Shown here piece by piece: positions 1-7,862 of a DNA stretch of 64,000 bases (within the stretch, counting starts at the first letter, position 1; every line of letters begins with the position of its first letter). The notes beneath the pieces are model-generated. The model ran no database searches and was not told the origin of the DNA. It saw nothing but the letters and a program-made list of their open reading frames with translations. A program made the translations under genes and the position numbers. The stretch lies in assembly GCF_001428025.1 (NCBI RefSeq), contig NZ_LMSC01000006.1, positions 236,417 to 300,416 on the forward strand. The letters run 5' to 3'. This stretch comes from Phycicoccus sp. Soil748. Its GTDB lineage: Bacteria; Actinomycetota; Actinomycetes; Actinomycetales; Dermatophilaceae.

Positions 1-1465
1 CGCTCCACTGGCCGAAGCCGCCGGAGTAGTCGTCGAGGTCGATCGAGCCGCGCGTCGGGTTCTTCGAGCCGGGCAGGTTGAGCACGCTGCGGATGCTGCC
101 GTCGAACGTGGTCGGCATGGTGCTGACGACCGCGGTGCCGCAGCGGTAGCCCTTCACCCAGGTGCCGGTGTTGGAGTAGACCGACACGGTCCGGCCGCCC
201 TTGTTGCGGCCCCCGGGGTTGTGCGCGCCGACGCTCACCAGGGGCACGGCGAACCCGCTGCCCACGGCGAACGCCGCCGGGAAGAACTCGACGTCGCTGG
301 CTCCGTTGCCGGCGGCCGCGACCACGGCGACGCCGGTGGAGGCGAGCGCCTTCAGGGCCGTGACGAGGGCGCCCTCGTCGTCGAAGGTGCCGACGGTCTC
401 GTGGTAGTAGCCGAGCGACAGCGACAGCACGTCGACCAGCGGTCCCCAGCGCTCCGGGTCGCGCAGGGCGAGGAGCTGGCGGGCGTAGAGCAGCTGCAGT
501 GCGTCGACGACCACCGCCTCGTCGGCCACCCCGTCGCCGTACATCACGGGCACCGCCATGAGGGTCGCCTCGGGGCAGTGCTGGCGCACGATGCCCGCGA
601 TGAAGGTCCCGTGGCCGGCGAGCCGGTCGAGGACGCCGTTGACACGGTCGATGGTGACACCGGTGTTCTCGGGGTCGTCCTCGGCCGTGAAGACGAGGCC
701 GACCGGCTCGCCGCCCACCTCCACGTCACGGATGACCCCGCGCTCGAACCACTCGTGCCTGCCGATCCCGGTGTCCAGCAGGGCGACCACCGGGCCCTTC
801 GGCATCGTCTCCGGGCAGGGGTTCGGTGCGGCCAAGGTGACGGGGGAGCGGCCGGAGGGGCCGCCCCCGGGCAGGCCCGCGAGGCCCACACCCTCTCCGT
901 ACCCGACGCCCTCGCCGTAGCCGACGCCTTCCCCGTAACCCACGCCCTCGCCGTACCCGACCCCTTCGCCGTACCCGACGCCCTCGCCGTACCCGGTGCC
1001 GACCATGACGTGGCAGAGCTCGACGGAGCGGGCGGCGCCGGGGTCGGCAGCGCGCAGGTCCTGCAGGATCTTCCAGGCGTCCGGGGGCTCGACGGCGACA
1101 CCGGTGAGCGGGGCGATGACCACGCTCGTGGTGCCCACCCGGTCGAGCTCCTCGGTGAGCTCGAGGCGGGCGAACAGGTCGCCGAGGCCGGTCTCGCGCC
1201 GCTCCTCGACGCTGTAGCGGTCCTTCAGCAGCTCGCGCAGGGCGGCGATCGGCCCGCCGGCGCGTCCCTGGACGAGGCCGCGGACCAGCAGGCAGTCACC
1301 CACGTATGCCGTGGGGCTGGGTGCCGGCTGGTCGCCGAGCCGCTTGCTCGTGGCGGGGTCGAGGGCGCGTACCCCGAGCCGGCGGACGGCACTGCCCGGC
1401 ACCCCCACCCGGGGGATGCGTCGACCCGGTCCTCGGCTCGAGGTGGGGGCCGTCGTCTGTGCCAT
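1..1465 (-). CDS. S8 (subtilisin-type) serine peptidase, C-terminus cut by window edge
   Basis: Serine endopeptidase of the subtilisin family, read leftward and truncated by the window edge after 488 codons. The catalytic Asp lies in LLDTGIG (about D231), the His in AGHGTFIAGI (about H285) and the oxyanion Asn in AAAGNGA (about N387). The last visible residues, GFGQWS, are what typically precedes the GTS serine motif, so the Ser should lie just outside. The first 130 or so residues are a non-catalytic region without signal peptide or membrane segment, so a cytosolic location is inferred. Residues 158-193 are six exact copies of GYGEGV, placed just before the protease domain. The ATG at 1465 is chosen because AGGGGAGAG precedes it; an in-frame ATG at 1666 has no such site. 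The substrate is unknown and partner genes to the left are not visible. Confidence 0.85.
   Translation of the reverse strand, partial: MAQTTAPTSSRGPGRRIPRVGVPGSAVRRLGVRALDPATSKRLGDQPAPSPTAYVGDCLLVRGLVQGRAGGPIAALRELLKDRYSVEERRETGLGDLFARLELTEELDRVGTTSVVIAPLTGVAVEPPDAWKILQDLRAADPGAARSVELCHVMVGTGYGEGVGYGEGVGYGEGVGYGEGVGYGEGVGYGEGVGLAGLPGGGPSGRSPVTLAAPNPCPETMPKGPVVALLDTGIGRHEWFERGVIRDVEVGGEPVGLVFTAEDDPENTGVTIDRVNGVLDRLAGHGTFIAGIVRQHCPEATLMAVPVMYGDGVADEAVVVDALQLLYARQLLALRDPERWGPLVDVLSLSLGYYHETVGTFDDEGALVTALKALASTGVAVVAAAGNGASDVEFFPAAFAVGSGFAVPLVSVGAHNPGGRNKGGRTVSVYSNTGTWVKGYRCGTAVVSTMPTTFDGSIRSVLNLPGSKNPTRGSIDLDDYSGGFGQWS
887..994 (-). repeat. six tandem 18-bp units encoding GYGEGV
   Basis: Six contiguous 18-bp units on the minus strand encode GYGEGV without amino-acid change, while third codon positions vary (GGC/GGG, GAG/GAA, GTC/GTG). 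That pattern indicates selection on the peptide rather than a very recent DNA duplication. The tract lies in the linker between the N-terminal region and the catalytic core of the S8 peptidase. Confidence 0.9.
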
Positions 1466-2099
1466 GAGCTCTCCCCTGTGGGCGGAAGCCGACGCGGACG
1501 CAACCGGTGCGCCGCTGGTCAGCGTAGTGAGACCACCACGTCGCTGACAGGAGAACCGGAGGTTCCCGCTGATACAAGTCAGACGGACCCGGTTGCGCCT
1601 GCTGGACCCTCGGGACGAGAAGTTCGGGCGCCGGTGTATCAGGCGGGGGACGGGCCGCTCCTTCATGGTGTCCGGTTCGGTCAAGGGGAACGGGTCGGAC
1701 GCCACGAAAGGACCCTCATGTCACCCAGGTCTGGTGAGTGCCGATGGCGGCGGACACGGGTGGCCGAGGTCAGCTGGCCCGGGGGGAGCCAGCGAGTGGT
1801 CCGGTCGCGACAGGGGTTTCGCGGTCGGGCAGCCCTGCGGGGCGCGTCGTCGGGAGGCGTCGGTGCGGGGCGGTGCTGGTCGGGGGTCGCCAGCAGCCGT
1901 CCGGCCCGGCCTTCCGGGCGACGTCCCTAGGCGGCGTCCTCCGTAGGGGCGTGGCCGCGTACGGGGGTGCGCGCGAAGGAGCCCGCGGTGCTGCACACAC
2001 ATCCGGTGTGCGGCGCCGCGGGCTCCTCGTCGTGCCCGGCCTGGCGAGAACACGGCCAGGGCCGACTCATGCTCGACTCGTGGTCGGTTCAAGGTCGGC
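1466..2099. other. 634-bp intergenic region without a convincing gene
   Basis: This gap separates the start of the S8 peptidase gene from the stop of the YtxH-like gene, both on the minus strand. Open frames here are arginine/glycine/proline-rich and lack family resemblance or sensible ribosome sites. The only clear structure is the long hairpin at 1978-2026. Promoter elements of the peptidase should lie within about 1470-1700, but I see no good consensus. Confidence 0.5.
1978..2026. terminator. long hairpin downstream of the YtxH-like gene
   Basis: Arms 1978-1988 and 2016-2026 are perfectly complementary (GGAGCCCGCGG / CCGCGGGCTCC). The helix continues inward through two G-U wobbles to GCACAC/GTGTGC around a 7-nt loop, giving about 21 paired positions. 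There is no T-run on either side, as is common for actinobacterial terminators. It lies about 75 bp beyond the stop of the leftward YtxH-like gene. Confidence 0.6.
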
Positions 2100-2453
2100 T
2101 CAGGGGAGCTTGGAGCCCCCGGGACCGAAGCCGGTGGTGTCGGCGTGCAGCTTGCCGTCGCTGCCGCGGTGGATCGTGTCGGGGAGGTCCTCGCCGGTGA
2201 CGCGGTCCTTGGCGCTCGCTCCAGCGCTCAGCGCGGTGGAACCGGCGCTCTTCGCGACGTCGCCCAGCTTGGCGGCCACGACCGGGGCCTGCTCCTTGAC
2301 GACGTCCTTGACGGTGTCGACGCGGGACTGGACCGGGTCGCTGGTCCACAGCTGGTTGGCCCGCCCACGGATCTGCTCGTAGCGCTTCTGCCCGGCCTTG
2401 GCGCCGAGGACGTAACCGGCGGCGACGCCGGCGATGAAGGTCAACTTGCCCAT
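2100..2453 (-). CDS. YtxH-like single-pass membrane protein
   Basis: A 117-aa protein beginning MGKLTFIAGVAAGYVLGAKA: a glycine-rich N-terminal membrane segment followed by a basic stretch (GQKRYEQI) and a long amphipathic helical region, the layout of YtxH-like proteins. These are small membrane-anchored, often stress-linked proteins with no enzymatic motif. The ATG at 2453 has AAAGGA five bases upstream; the open frame extends further but the extra residues are arginine/proline-rich and not credible. The C-terminus (HADTTGFGPGGSKLP) is hydrophilic. It is followed by the hairpin at 1978-2026. Confidence 0.7.
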   Translation of the reverse strand: MGKLTFIAGVAAGYVLGAKAGQKRYEQIRGRANQLWTSDPVQSRVDTVKDVVKEQAPVVAAKLGDVAKSAGSTALSAGASAKDRVTGEDLPDTIHRGSDGKLHADTTGFGPGGSKLP

Positions 2454-2500
2454 GGTGAATCCTTTGTTCGGGGTGGCTTCGACCCTAACAAAACCGCTGC

Positions 2501-2995
2501 TCAGGGGCTTGTCGAGCGGTCGCCGGTGGTGAACCGCCGGCGCAGGGAGAGGGGCAGGACGACCCACGCCCCCAGGAACACGATGACGCCGCAGGCGGCC
2601 ACGACGGCCCCGAGGAGGTCGCTGAAGACGAGGGCGAACGTGAACGCCATGACGCTGACGACCGCGCCCGCGAGGACGACGAGCCCCGCGATGGCGAGGT
2701 GGTGGGCCATCAGGACCAGGGTCTCCTTGCGCCGCTGCCGGAACAGCCACCGGTGCATCGCGACCGGGGTGATGAGGAGGCAGGTGGCCATGATGCTGGC
2801 GCTGATGGCGGCCACGTAGGCCGCCCGCTCGAACGTGGTGATCCCGTGGAACGCGGGCTGGATCGGCAGGGTGAGCAGGAAGCCGGTGAGGATCTGGACG
2901 CCGGTCTGGGACACCCGGAACTCCTGGAGCAGCTCGTCCCAGTTGCGGTCCAGGCGCTGCGCCTCGGTCTCGCCCTCACGTTGGTAGGCGTCCAC
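2501..2995 (-). CDS. DUF6328 family membrane protein
   Basis: About 164 aa. A hydrophilic N-terminus (REGETEAQRLDRNWDELLQEFRVSQTGVQIL) leads into four hydrophobic helices with a short basic loop (HRWLFRQRRKE) between helices 2 and 3. The RVxQTGVQIL signature plus four helices is the hallmark of the DUF6328 family, of unknown function and common in actinobacteria. I place the start at GTG 2995. An ATG at 3061 would give 186 aa but would run 13 bp into the tRNA-Ser gene on the other strand and add residues not typical of the family. The gene is divergent from the tRNA and may form a leftward unit with the YtxH-like gene 47 bp downstream. Confidence 0.7.
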   Translation of the reverse strand: MDAYQREGETEAQRLDRNWDELLQEFRVSQTGVQILTGFLLTLPIQPAFHGITTFERAAYVAAISASIMATCLLITPVAMHRWLFRQRRKETLVLMAHHLAIAGLVVLAGAVVSVMAFTFALVFSDLLGAVVAACGVIVFLGAWVVLPLSLRRRFTTGDRSTSP

Positions 2996-3048
2996 GACGT
3001 GACGATAGCGTGGCCCCCGGCTGGCCGGCTTCGATGTCGGCGGGTCAT

Positions 3049-3135
3049 GGAGGGCTCGCATAGTGGCCTAGTGCGGCGGTCTTGAAAACCGCTATGGCGG
3101 CAACGTCATCGTGGGTTCGAATCCCACGCCCTCCG
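3049..3135 (+). tRNA. tRNA-Ser(UGA)
   Basis: The acceptor stem GGAGGGC (3049-3055) pairs with GCCCTCC (3128-3134), with discriminator G. The anticodon stem GCGGT/ACCGC holds the loop CTTGAAA, giving anticodon TGA. A long variable arm and the T-arm GTGGGTTCGAATCCCAC are present, as expected for a class II serine tRNA of 87 nt. CCA is not encoded. The repeat element at 3186-3250 follows. Confidence 0.95.
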
Positions 3136-3476
3136 CGCGAAGGGTTCGTACGGGCCGAGGAACGAGGTCCGGGCGGTTCCTGCGCATCGAGCACGCGGGA
3201 TTCGGGAGGAGCCGGAGCGCAGCGGAGGCGACGGCTCCCACGCCCTCCGCCGGGGGCTCCGGTGGGCCAGCCAGCGAGACGCCGGGCCCAAACCGGTGCG
3301 CTGGCTACGCCCATTGCGGGATCCTCGGTGTCGAACGGTGTGGTTACCCTCGACTGGGGCCACTTGACGTCCGCTCTAGGGCGGCGGGCCGGAGGCCGGG
3401 CAACCCTGCAGCCCGGCCTTCGCGCCTGCCCGGACCCGTTCGAGGCTGGCTCTGCGGGAAGGCTGAGCCGGTGGCC
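3136..3476. other. gap after tRNA-Ser with tRNA-tail repeat element and a hairpin
   Basis: This 341-bp gap holds the 50-bp block 3186-3235, shared with 17140-17189, and a second copy of the tRNA 3' tail at 3236-3250. It also holds a GC-rich hairpin with 8-bp arms, 3394-3401 and 3411-3418, which could end the leftward MocR gene. I see no credible protein gene. Confidence 0.6.
3186..3250 (+). repeat. tRNA-Ser-linked element, copy 1 (shared block plus tRNA tail)
   Basis: Positions 3186-3235 match 17140-17189 at 48 of 50 bases. Directly attached, 3236-3250 (TCCCACGCCCTCCGC) repeats exactly the last bases of the upstream tRNA-Ser gene plus one following base (3122-3136), 114 bp away. The copy after the other tRNA-Ser carries that tRNA's own tail instead. 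The 50-bp block contains GCCGGAGCGCAGCGG-type partial symmetry but encodes nothing recognisable. Confidence 0.8.
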
Positions 3477-4847
3477 TCAGCGGGCGCGACCGCTCCAGCC
3501 CGTCGTCTGCGCGGCGTCGGCGAGCGCGTCGACGAGGGGCTCGAGGTCGCCGGTGGCCAGCCCGACGGTGACGCGGACGTGACCACCGTCGGCGGCGGGC
3601 GCGCCCAGGCGGAACGGTGCGCCGGGCGCCACGCCGATCCCCTGGCTGGCGAGACGGACCACGGCGGCGGTCTCGTCGTGCACCGGCACCCAGATGTTGA
3701 TGCCCTCGCTGCCGCCGACCTCGACCCCGCGGGCGCGGAGGCCGCTGACGACGGACGCCCGCCGCGCGGCATACGTGGTGGCGGCCGTGCGCACCTGCGC
3801 AGTGGCGGCGTCGTCGGTGAGGAGGGAGAGGAGCACCTGTTGCAAGAGCCTGCTGGACCAGCCCTGCGCGAGCTGGCGCCGGGCGGACACCGCGCCGAGG
3901 ACCGGGGCCGGCGCGCTCAGGGCGGCCAGCCGCAGGTCTGGGCCGTGCGACTTGGAGAACGACCGGATGTGGACGGTGCGGTCGGGTATCCAGCGTCCGA
4001 GGCTCGCGAGCGCCGCCGACGACAGGCCGGCCGCGGAGTCGTCCTCGACGACGAGGGCGTCCGTCCCCGACAGGAGCTCGGCCAGTGCGCGGGCCCGCCG
4101 TCGGGTGGTGGTCACGCCGGTGGGGTTCTGCGCCCGTGGCTGGAGGAAGACGGCCGCCACCGGTTCGGCCAGCGCGGCGCGCAGGCCCTCGACCGACAGG
4201 CCCTCCTCGTCCACGGCGACCCCCACCAGCTGCGCCCCCATCGACTCGAGCAGGTCGACCAGCGGTGGGAACGCGGGGTCCTCGACCACGACCCGGTCGC
4301 CGAACCGCAGCTGGGTGCGCACCACCAGGTCCATCGCGTCCATGGCCCCGTCGACGACCGTGACCTCAGCGACCTCGAACGGCCAGTCGCCTCGCAGCGC
4401 CTCTCCCAGCGCGGGCAGGACCGGGTCGTCGAGGTAGCTGCCGGTGCGCGGGGCCGAGGTCAGGCCCGCCAGCGCCGCGCCGAGGTCGGGGAGCAGGGCC
4501 GGGTCCGGGACGCCGGTGGACAGGTCGAGCTCGAACGTCGAGGGCCGTTCGAGCGCCTTGCGGTACCGGGTGGTGCCCCCACCGCGGGCGTCGAGGACGG
4601 TGGTGCCCCGCCGTCCGTTGGTCGCCACGGTGCCCGACCGCGCGAGCAGCGCCCAGGCCGCGCTCACCGTCGTGGGCGAGAGGGCCAGCTGCGCGGCCAC
4701 GGTGCGGATCGGGGGGAGCCGGTCGCCGGCGACGAGGTGGCCGTCGCGGATGGCGGCCGAGACGGCATGGGCCAGCCCCTTGGCCGTCGGAGTGTCCAGC
4801 CGCTCCTCGAGCGCGGTCAGTGTCGCGCCGTCGGGCCCTGAGGTCAT
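3477..4847 (-). CDS. MocR-type regulator (GntR wHTH + aminotransferase-like domain)
   Basis: A 456-aa fusion of an N-terminal winged helix (about residues 15-80, with LAHAVSAAIRDGHLVAGDRLPP and LALSPTTVSAAWALL) and a fold-type I aminotransferase domain. The PLP lysine is in SFSKSHGPDLRL. MocR/GabR proteins use PLP or an amino-compound aldimine as effector and usually control the gene beside them. It is divergent from mmsA across 60 bp containing an inverted repeat, so control of the mmsA-aminotransferase-oxidase operon plus autoregulation is the natural inference. The ATG at 4847 is only a few bases from the putative -10, so the mRNA is probably leaderless. Confidence 0.85.
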   Translation of the reverse strand: MTSGPDGATLTALEERLDTPTAKGLAHAVSAAIRDGHLVAGDRLPPIRTVAAQLALSPTTVSAAWALLARSGTVATNGRRGTTVLDARGGGTTRYRKALERPSTFELDLSTGVPDPALLPDLGAALAGLTSAPRTGSYLDDPVLPALGEALRGDWPFEVAEVTVVDGAMDAMDLVVRTQLRFGDRVVVEDPAFPPLVDLLESMGAQLVGVAVDEEGLSVEGLRAALAEPVAAVFLQPRAQNPTGVTTTRRRARALAELLSGTDALVVEDDSAAGLSSAALASLGRWIPDRTVHIRSFSKSHGPDLRLAALSAPAPVLGAVSARRQLAQGWSSRLLQQVLLSLLTDDAATAQVRTAATTYAARRASVVSGLRARGVEVGGSEGINIWVPVHDETAAVVRLASQGIGVAPGAPFRLGAPAADGGHVRVTVGLATGDLEPLVDALADAAQTTGWSGRAR

Positions 4848-4851
4848 GTTT

Positions 4852-4877
4852 GCACCATAACAAAAAGTCTATTGTGC
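4852..4877. promoter_or_regulatory. inverted repeat in the mocR-mmsA divergent promoter
   Basis: GCACCATA (4852-4859) and TATTGTGC (4870-4877) form an inverted repeat with one mismatch and 18 bp between arm centres. The left arm overlaps the probable -10 of the MocR gene (TATGGT on the minus strand). The right arm contains the probable -35 of mmsA (TTGTGC, 4872-4877), so a bound regulator could block both promoters. The assignment to MocR is inferred from position. Confidence 0.5.
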
Positions 4878-4907
4878 CAGCAATGGTTGGGTCGTACTGT
4901 GTGGAGC
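4872..4907 (+). promoter_or_regulatory. probable mmsA promoter giving a leaderless mRNA
   Basis: TTGTGC (4872-4877), 17 bp, then TACTGT (4895-4900). The mmsA ATG starts at 4908, seven bases after the -10, so transcription should begin at or next to the start codon. Only a weak GGAG is present before the ATG, which fits leaderless translation. Confidence 0.45.
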
Positions 4908-6398
4908 ATGACGACGCGCATCTCGCACTGGATCGACGGCAAGGCCGCCCCCGGCACCTCAGGTCGCACGGCGCCGGTCTTCAACCCTGCCACCGGGGCG
5001 GTCAGCGGCGAGGTCGACCTCGCCTCGGTCGAGGAGCTCGGCGCCGCCGTCGCCAGCGCCACCGTCGCGGCTCGCGAGTGGCGACGGGCCTCCCTGTCTC
5101 GCCGCAGCGCCGTGCTCTTCGCCTTCCGCGAGCTGCTTCACCAGCGCACCCCCGAGCTCGCCGAGATCATCACCGCCGAGCACGGCAAGGTGCTGTCCGA
5201 CGCCGCGGGTGAGATCGCGCGCGGCCTCGAGAACGTCGAGTTCGCCACCGGTGTCCCCAACCTGCTCAAGGGGGGCTTCAGCGAGCAGGCCGCGACCGGC
5301 GTCGACGTCTACAACATCCGCCAGCCGCTCGGTGTCGTGGCCGGTGTCACGCCCTTCAACTTCCCCGCGATGGTGCCGCTGTGGATGTGCGCCAACGCGA
5401 TCGCCTGTGGCAACGCCTTCATCCTCAAGCCGTCGGAGAAGGACCCGTCCGCGGCGCTCTTCCTGGCCCAGCTGTGGAAGGAGGCCGGCCTGCCCGACGG
5501 CGTCTTCACGGTCGTGCACGGTGACAAGGTGGCCGTCGACGCCATCCTCGACCACCCCGGCATCGCCGCGGTGAGCTTCGTCGGCTCCACGCCGATCGCG
5601 CGGTACATCTACGAGCGCGGCACGGCCAACGGCAAGCGGGTCCAGGCCCTCGGCGGCGCCAAGAACCACGCCCTCGTACTCCCCGACGCCGACATCGACA
5701 TGGCCGCGGACGCGGTCGTCTCCGCGGCCTACGGGTCGGCCGGCGAGCGCTGCATGGCCCTGTCGGTCGCGGTCGCCGTCGGGGACGTCGCGCAGCCGCT
5801 CGTGGACGCCATCGCCGCCCGCCTGCCCAAGCTCACCGTGGGGCCCGGCACCGACCCCGACACCGACATGGGCCCACTCATCACCGCCGAGCACCGCGAC
5901 AAGGTGGCCAGCTACATCGGCGCCGGTCAGGAGGCCGGCGCGAGCGTGGTCGTCGACGGCCGTGAGGGCGACCTGCCTCCCGACGGCTTCTTCCTCGGCA
6001 CCACGCTGCTCGACCACGTCACCCCGGAGATGACCGTCTACACCGACGAGATCTTCGGGCCCGTCCTGTCCGTGGTCCGCGTGGACACCTACGACGAGGG
6101 CCTCGAGCTCATCAACTCCAACCCGTATGCCAACGGCACCGCGATCTTCACCCGCGACGGGGGGGCCGCGCGCGAGTTCCAGTTCGACGTCGAGGTCGGC
6201 ATGGTCGGCATCAACGTCCCGATCCCGGTCCCCGTCGCCTACTACTCCTTCGGCGGCTGGAAGGACTCGCTGTTCGGCGACACGCACATGTACGGGCCCG
6301 AGGGCGTCAGCTTCTACACGCGCGGCAAGGTCGTCACGCAGCGCTGGCCCGACCCCGCGACCTCGAGCGTCGACCTCGGCTTCCCGCAGACCCGCTGA
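4908..6398 (+). CDS. mmsA: CoA-acylating methylmalonate-semialdehyde dehydrogenase
   Basis: A 496-aa aldehyde dehydrogenase of the MmsA subgroup, which oxidises malonate or methylmalonate semialdehyde with NAD+ and CoA to acetyl- or propionyl-CoA. Supporting segments are GVVAGVTPFNFPAMVPLWM, the nucleotide-binding SFVGSTPIARYIYERG, the catalytic cysteine in SAGERCMALS, EIFGPVL and the C-terminal GGWKDSLFGDTHMYGPEG typical of the CoA-dependent group. Length is normal. It opens a rightward operon with an aminotransferase 71 bp downstream. The pairing suggests breakdown of beta-alanine or a related omega-amino acid: the aminotransferase would make the semialdehyde and MmsA would convert it to acyl-CoA. 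Valine or inositol catabolism is less likely because those genes are absent. Confidence 0.92.
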   Translation: MTTRISHWIDGKAAPGTSGRTAPVFNPATGAVSGEVDLASVEELGAAVASATVAAREWRRASLSRRSAVLFAFRELLHQRTPELAEIITAEHGKVLSDAAGEIARGLENVEFATGVPNLLKGGFSEQAATGVDVYNIRQPLGVVAGVTPFNFPAMVPLWMCANAIACGNAFILKPSEKDPSAALFLAQLWKEAGLPDGVFTVVHGDKVAVDAILDHPGIAAVSFVGSTPIARYIYERGTANGKRVQALGGAKNHALVLPDADIDMAADAVVSAAYGSAGERCMALSVAVAVGDVAQPLVDAIAARLPKLTVGPGTDPDTDMGPLITAEHRDKVASYIGAGQEAGASVVVDGREGDLPPDGFFLGTTLLDHVTPEMTVYTDEIFGPVLSVVRVDTYDEGLELINSNPYANGTAIFTRDGGAAREFQFDVEVGMVGINVPIPVPVAYYSFGGWKDSLFGDTHMYGPEGVSFYTRGKVVTQRWPDPATSSVDLGFPQTR

Positions 6399-6405
6399 CG
6401 CCACA

Positions 6406-6442
6406 CCGCTGACGACAGACCCGCTGACGACAGACCCGCTGG
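6406..6442 (+). repeat. 15-bp tandem repeat between mmsA and the aminotransferase gene
   Basis: CCGCTGACGACAGAC occurs twice in direct tandem (6406-6420, 6421-6435), followed by a partial third unit. A degenerate earlier unit overlaps the mmsA stop. It lies in the 71-bp spacer and looks like a small slippage product that lengthened the operon junction. Confidence 0.8.
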
Positions 6443-6469
6443 CACCGCAGAACCGTTGAGAGGCAACGC

Positions 6470-7858
6470 ATGACCGACACCACCGTCCAGCCGGACGTGC
6501 TCGACGCCGTCACGGGCGCCACCGAGGAGCAGGTCCGTCGCGACGACCGGGGCCACGTGTTCCACTCGTGGTCGGCGCAGGGGCTGATCGACCCGCTGCC
6601 GATCGCCTCGGCGCAGGGGTCGTACTTCACCGACTACGCGGGCAGGCGCTACCTCGACTTCTCCAGCCAGCTGGTCAACGTCAACATCGGCTACCAGCAC
6701 CCCAGGCTGGTCGCCGCGATCCAGGAGCAGGCTGCTCGCCTCACGACGATCAGCCCGGCCTTCGCCAACGACGCCCGCTCCGAGGCGGCACGCCTCATCG
6801 CCGAGCTCGCCCCCGGCGACCTCAACCGGGTGTTCTTCACCAACGGCGGGGCAGAGGCCAACGAGAACGCGCTGCGGATGGCGCGCCTGCACACGGGCCG
6901 CCACAAGGTGCTGGCCGCCTACCGCAGCTACCACGGTGCCACCGCGGGTTCCATTGCCCTGACCGGCGACCCGCGCCGGTGGCCCTCCGAGCCGGGTATG
7001 CCGGGCGTGGTGCGCTACTGGGGCCCGTACCTGTACCGCTCCGCCTTCCACGCCACCACCGAGGAGGAGGAGTGCGAGCGCGCGCTGCAGCACCTGCGCG
7101 ACACCCTCATGGTCGAGGGCGCGCACACCGTGGCCGCGATCATCCTCGAGTCGGTCGTCGGCACCAACGGCATCCTCGTGCCCCCGCCCGGCTACCTCGC
7201 AGGGGTCCGCCGGATCTGCGACGAGCACGGCATCGCCATGATCGCCGACGAGGTGATGGCCGGGTTCGCGCGCTGCGGTGAGTGGTTCGCCGTCGACCAC
7301 TGGGGCGTCGCGCCCGACCTCATCACCTTCGCCAAGGGCGTCAACAGCGGCTACGTCCCCCTGGGTGGCGTCATCATCTCCGAGCGCATCGCCCGGTCCT
7401 TCGACACCAGGCCCTTCCCGGGCGGCCTCACCTACTCCGGTCACCCGCTCGCCTGCGCCTCCGCCGTCGCCTCCATCAACATCTTCAAGGAGGAGCGCAT
7501 CGTCGAGCACGCCCGCGACCTGGGGACCGACGTGATCGGCCCCGGACTGCGAGAGCTCGCCGAGCGGCACCCCAGCGTGGGCGAGGTCCGCGGGCTCGGG
7601 ACGTTCTGGGCCCTGGAGCTGGTCCGTGACCGTGAGACCCGGGAGCCGCTGGTGCCGTTCAACTCCGGTGGCGCCGACGCCAAGCCGATGAACGACTTCG
7701 CCGCGGCCTGCAAGGAGCGCGGGCTCTGGCCGTTCACCCACTTCAACCGGACCCACGTCGTGCCGCCGTGCACGACGACGCCCGACGAGGTGCGTGAGGG
7801 CCTGGCCATCCTCGACGAGGCGCTCGAGGTGGCCGACCGCCACTGCACCGGCAGCTGA
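6470..7858 (+). CDS. class III (omega) aminotransferase, probable beta-alanine/GABA-pyruvate type
   Basis: A 462-aa PLP-dependent aminotransferase of class III. Visible motifs are the phosphate-binding NGGAEANENALRMAR, the substrate-loop YRSYHGATAGS, the cofactor Asp in IADEVMAGFARCGEWF and the PLP lysine in DLITFAKGVNSGYVPLGG. Length and order fit beta-alanine-, taurine- or GABA-pyruvate transaminases. GAGAGG precedes the ATG. With mmsA upstream and an FAD oxidoreductase four bases downstream, it likely deaminates an omega-amino acid to a semialdehyde. The exact substrate cannot be read from the sequence. Confidence 0.85.
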   Translation: MTDTTVQPDVLDAVTGATEEQVRRDDRGHVFHSWSAQGLIDPLPIASAQGSYFTDYAGRRYLDFSSQLVNVNIGYQHPRLVAAIQEQAARLTTISPAFANDARSEAARLIAELAPGDLNRVFFTNGGAEANENALRMARLHTGRHKVLAAYRSYHGATAGSIALTGDPRRWPSEPGMPGVVRYWGPYLYRSAFHATTEEEECERALQHLRDTLMVEGAHTVAAIILESVVGTNGILVPPPGYLAGVRRICDEHGIAMIADEVMAGFARCGEWFAVDHWGVAPDLITFAKGVNSGYVPLGGVIISERIARSFDTRPFPGGLTYSGHPLACASAVASINIFKEERIVEHARDLGTDVIGPGLRELAERHPSVGEVRGLGTFWALELVRDRETREPLVPFNSGGADAKPMNDFAAACKERGLWPFTHFNRTHVVPPCTTTPDEVREGLAILDEALEVADRHCTGS

Positions 7859-7862
7859 CGTC

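Noticed and set aside
887..994. Six 18-bp units taken as a CRISPR array or regulatory repeat
   Set aside because: Units are contiguous without spacers, in frame within the protease gene, and vary at synonymous positions, so they are a coding repeat.
1466..1666. Earlier in-frame start (ATG 1666) for the S8 peptidase
   Set aside because: No ribosome site before it, and the added residues are arginine/serine-rich without resemblance to anything; ATG 1465 has AGGGGAGAG.
221..1930. Long rightward open frame of 569 codons
   Set aside because: It is antisense to the S8 peptidase gene, and its sequence is arginine/glycine/alanine-rich without any family motif. Such frames are common opposite genes with high GC at third positions.
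2996..3061. Start of the DUF6328 gene at ATG 3061
   Set aside because: It would overlap the tRNA-Ser gene and add residues that do not look like the family N-terminus. It cannot be fully excluded.
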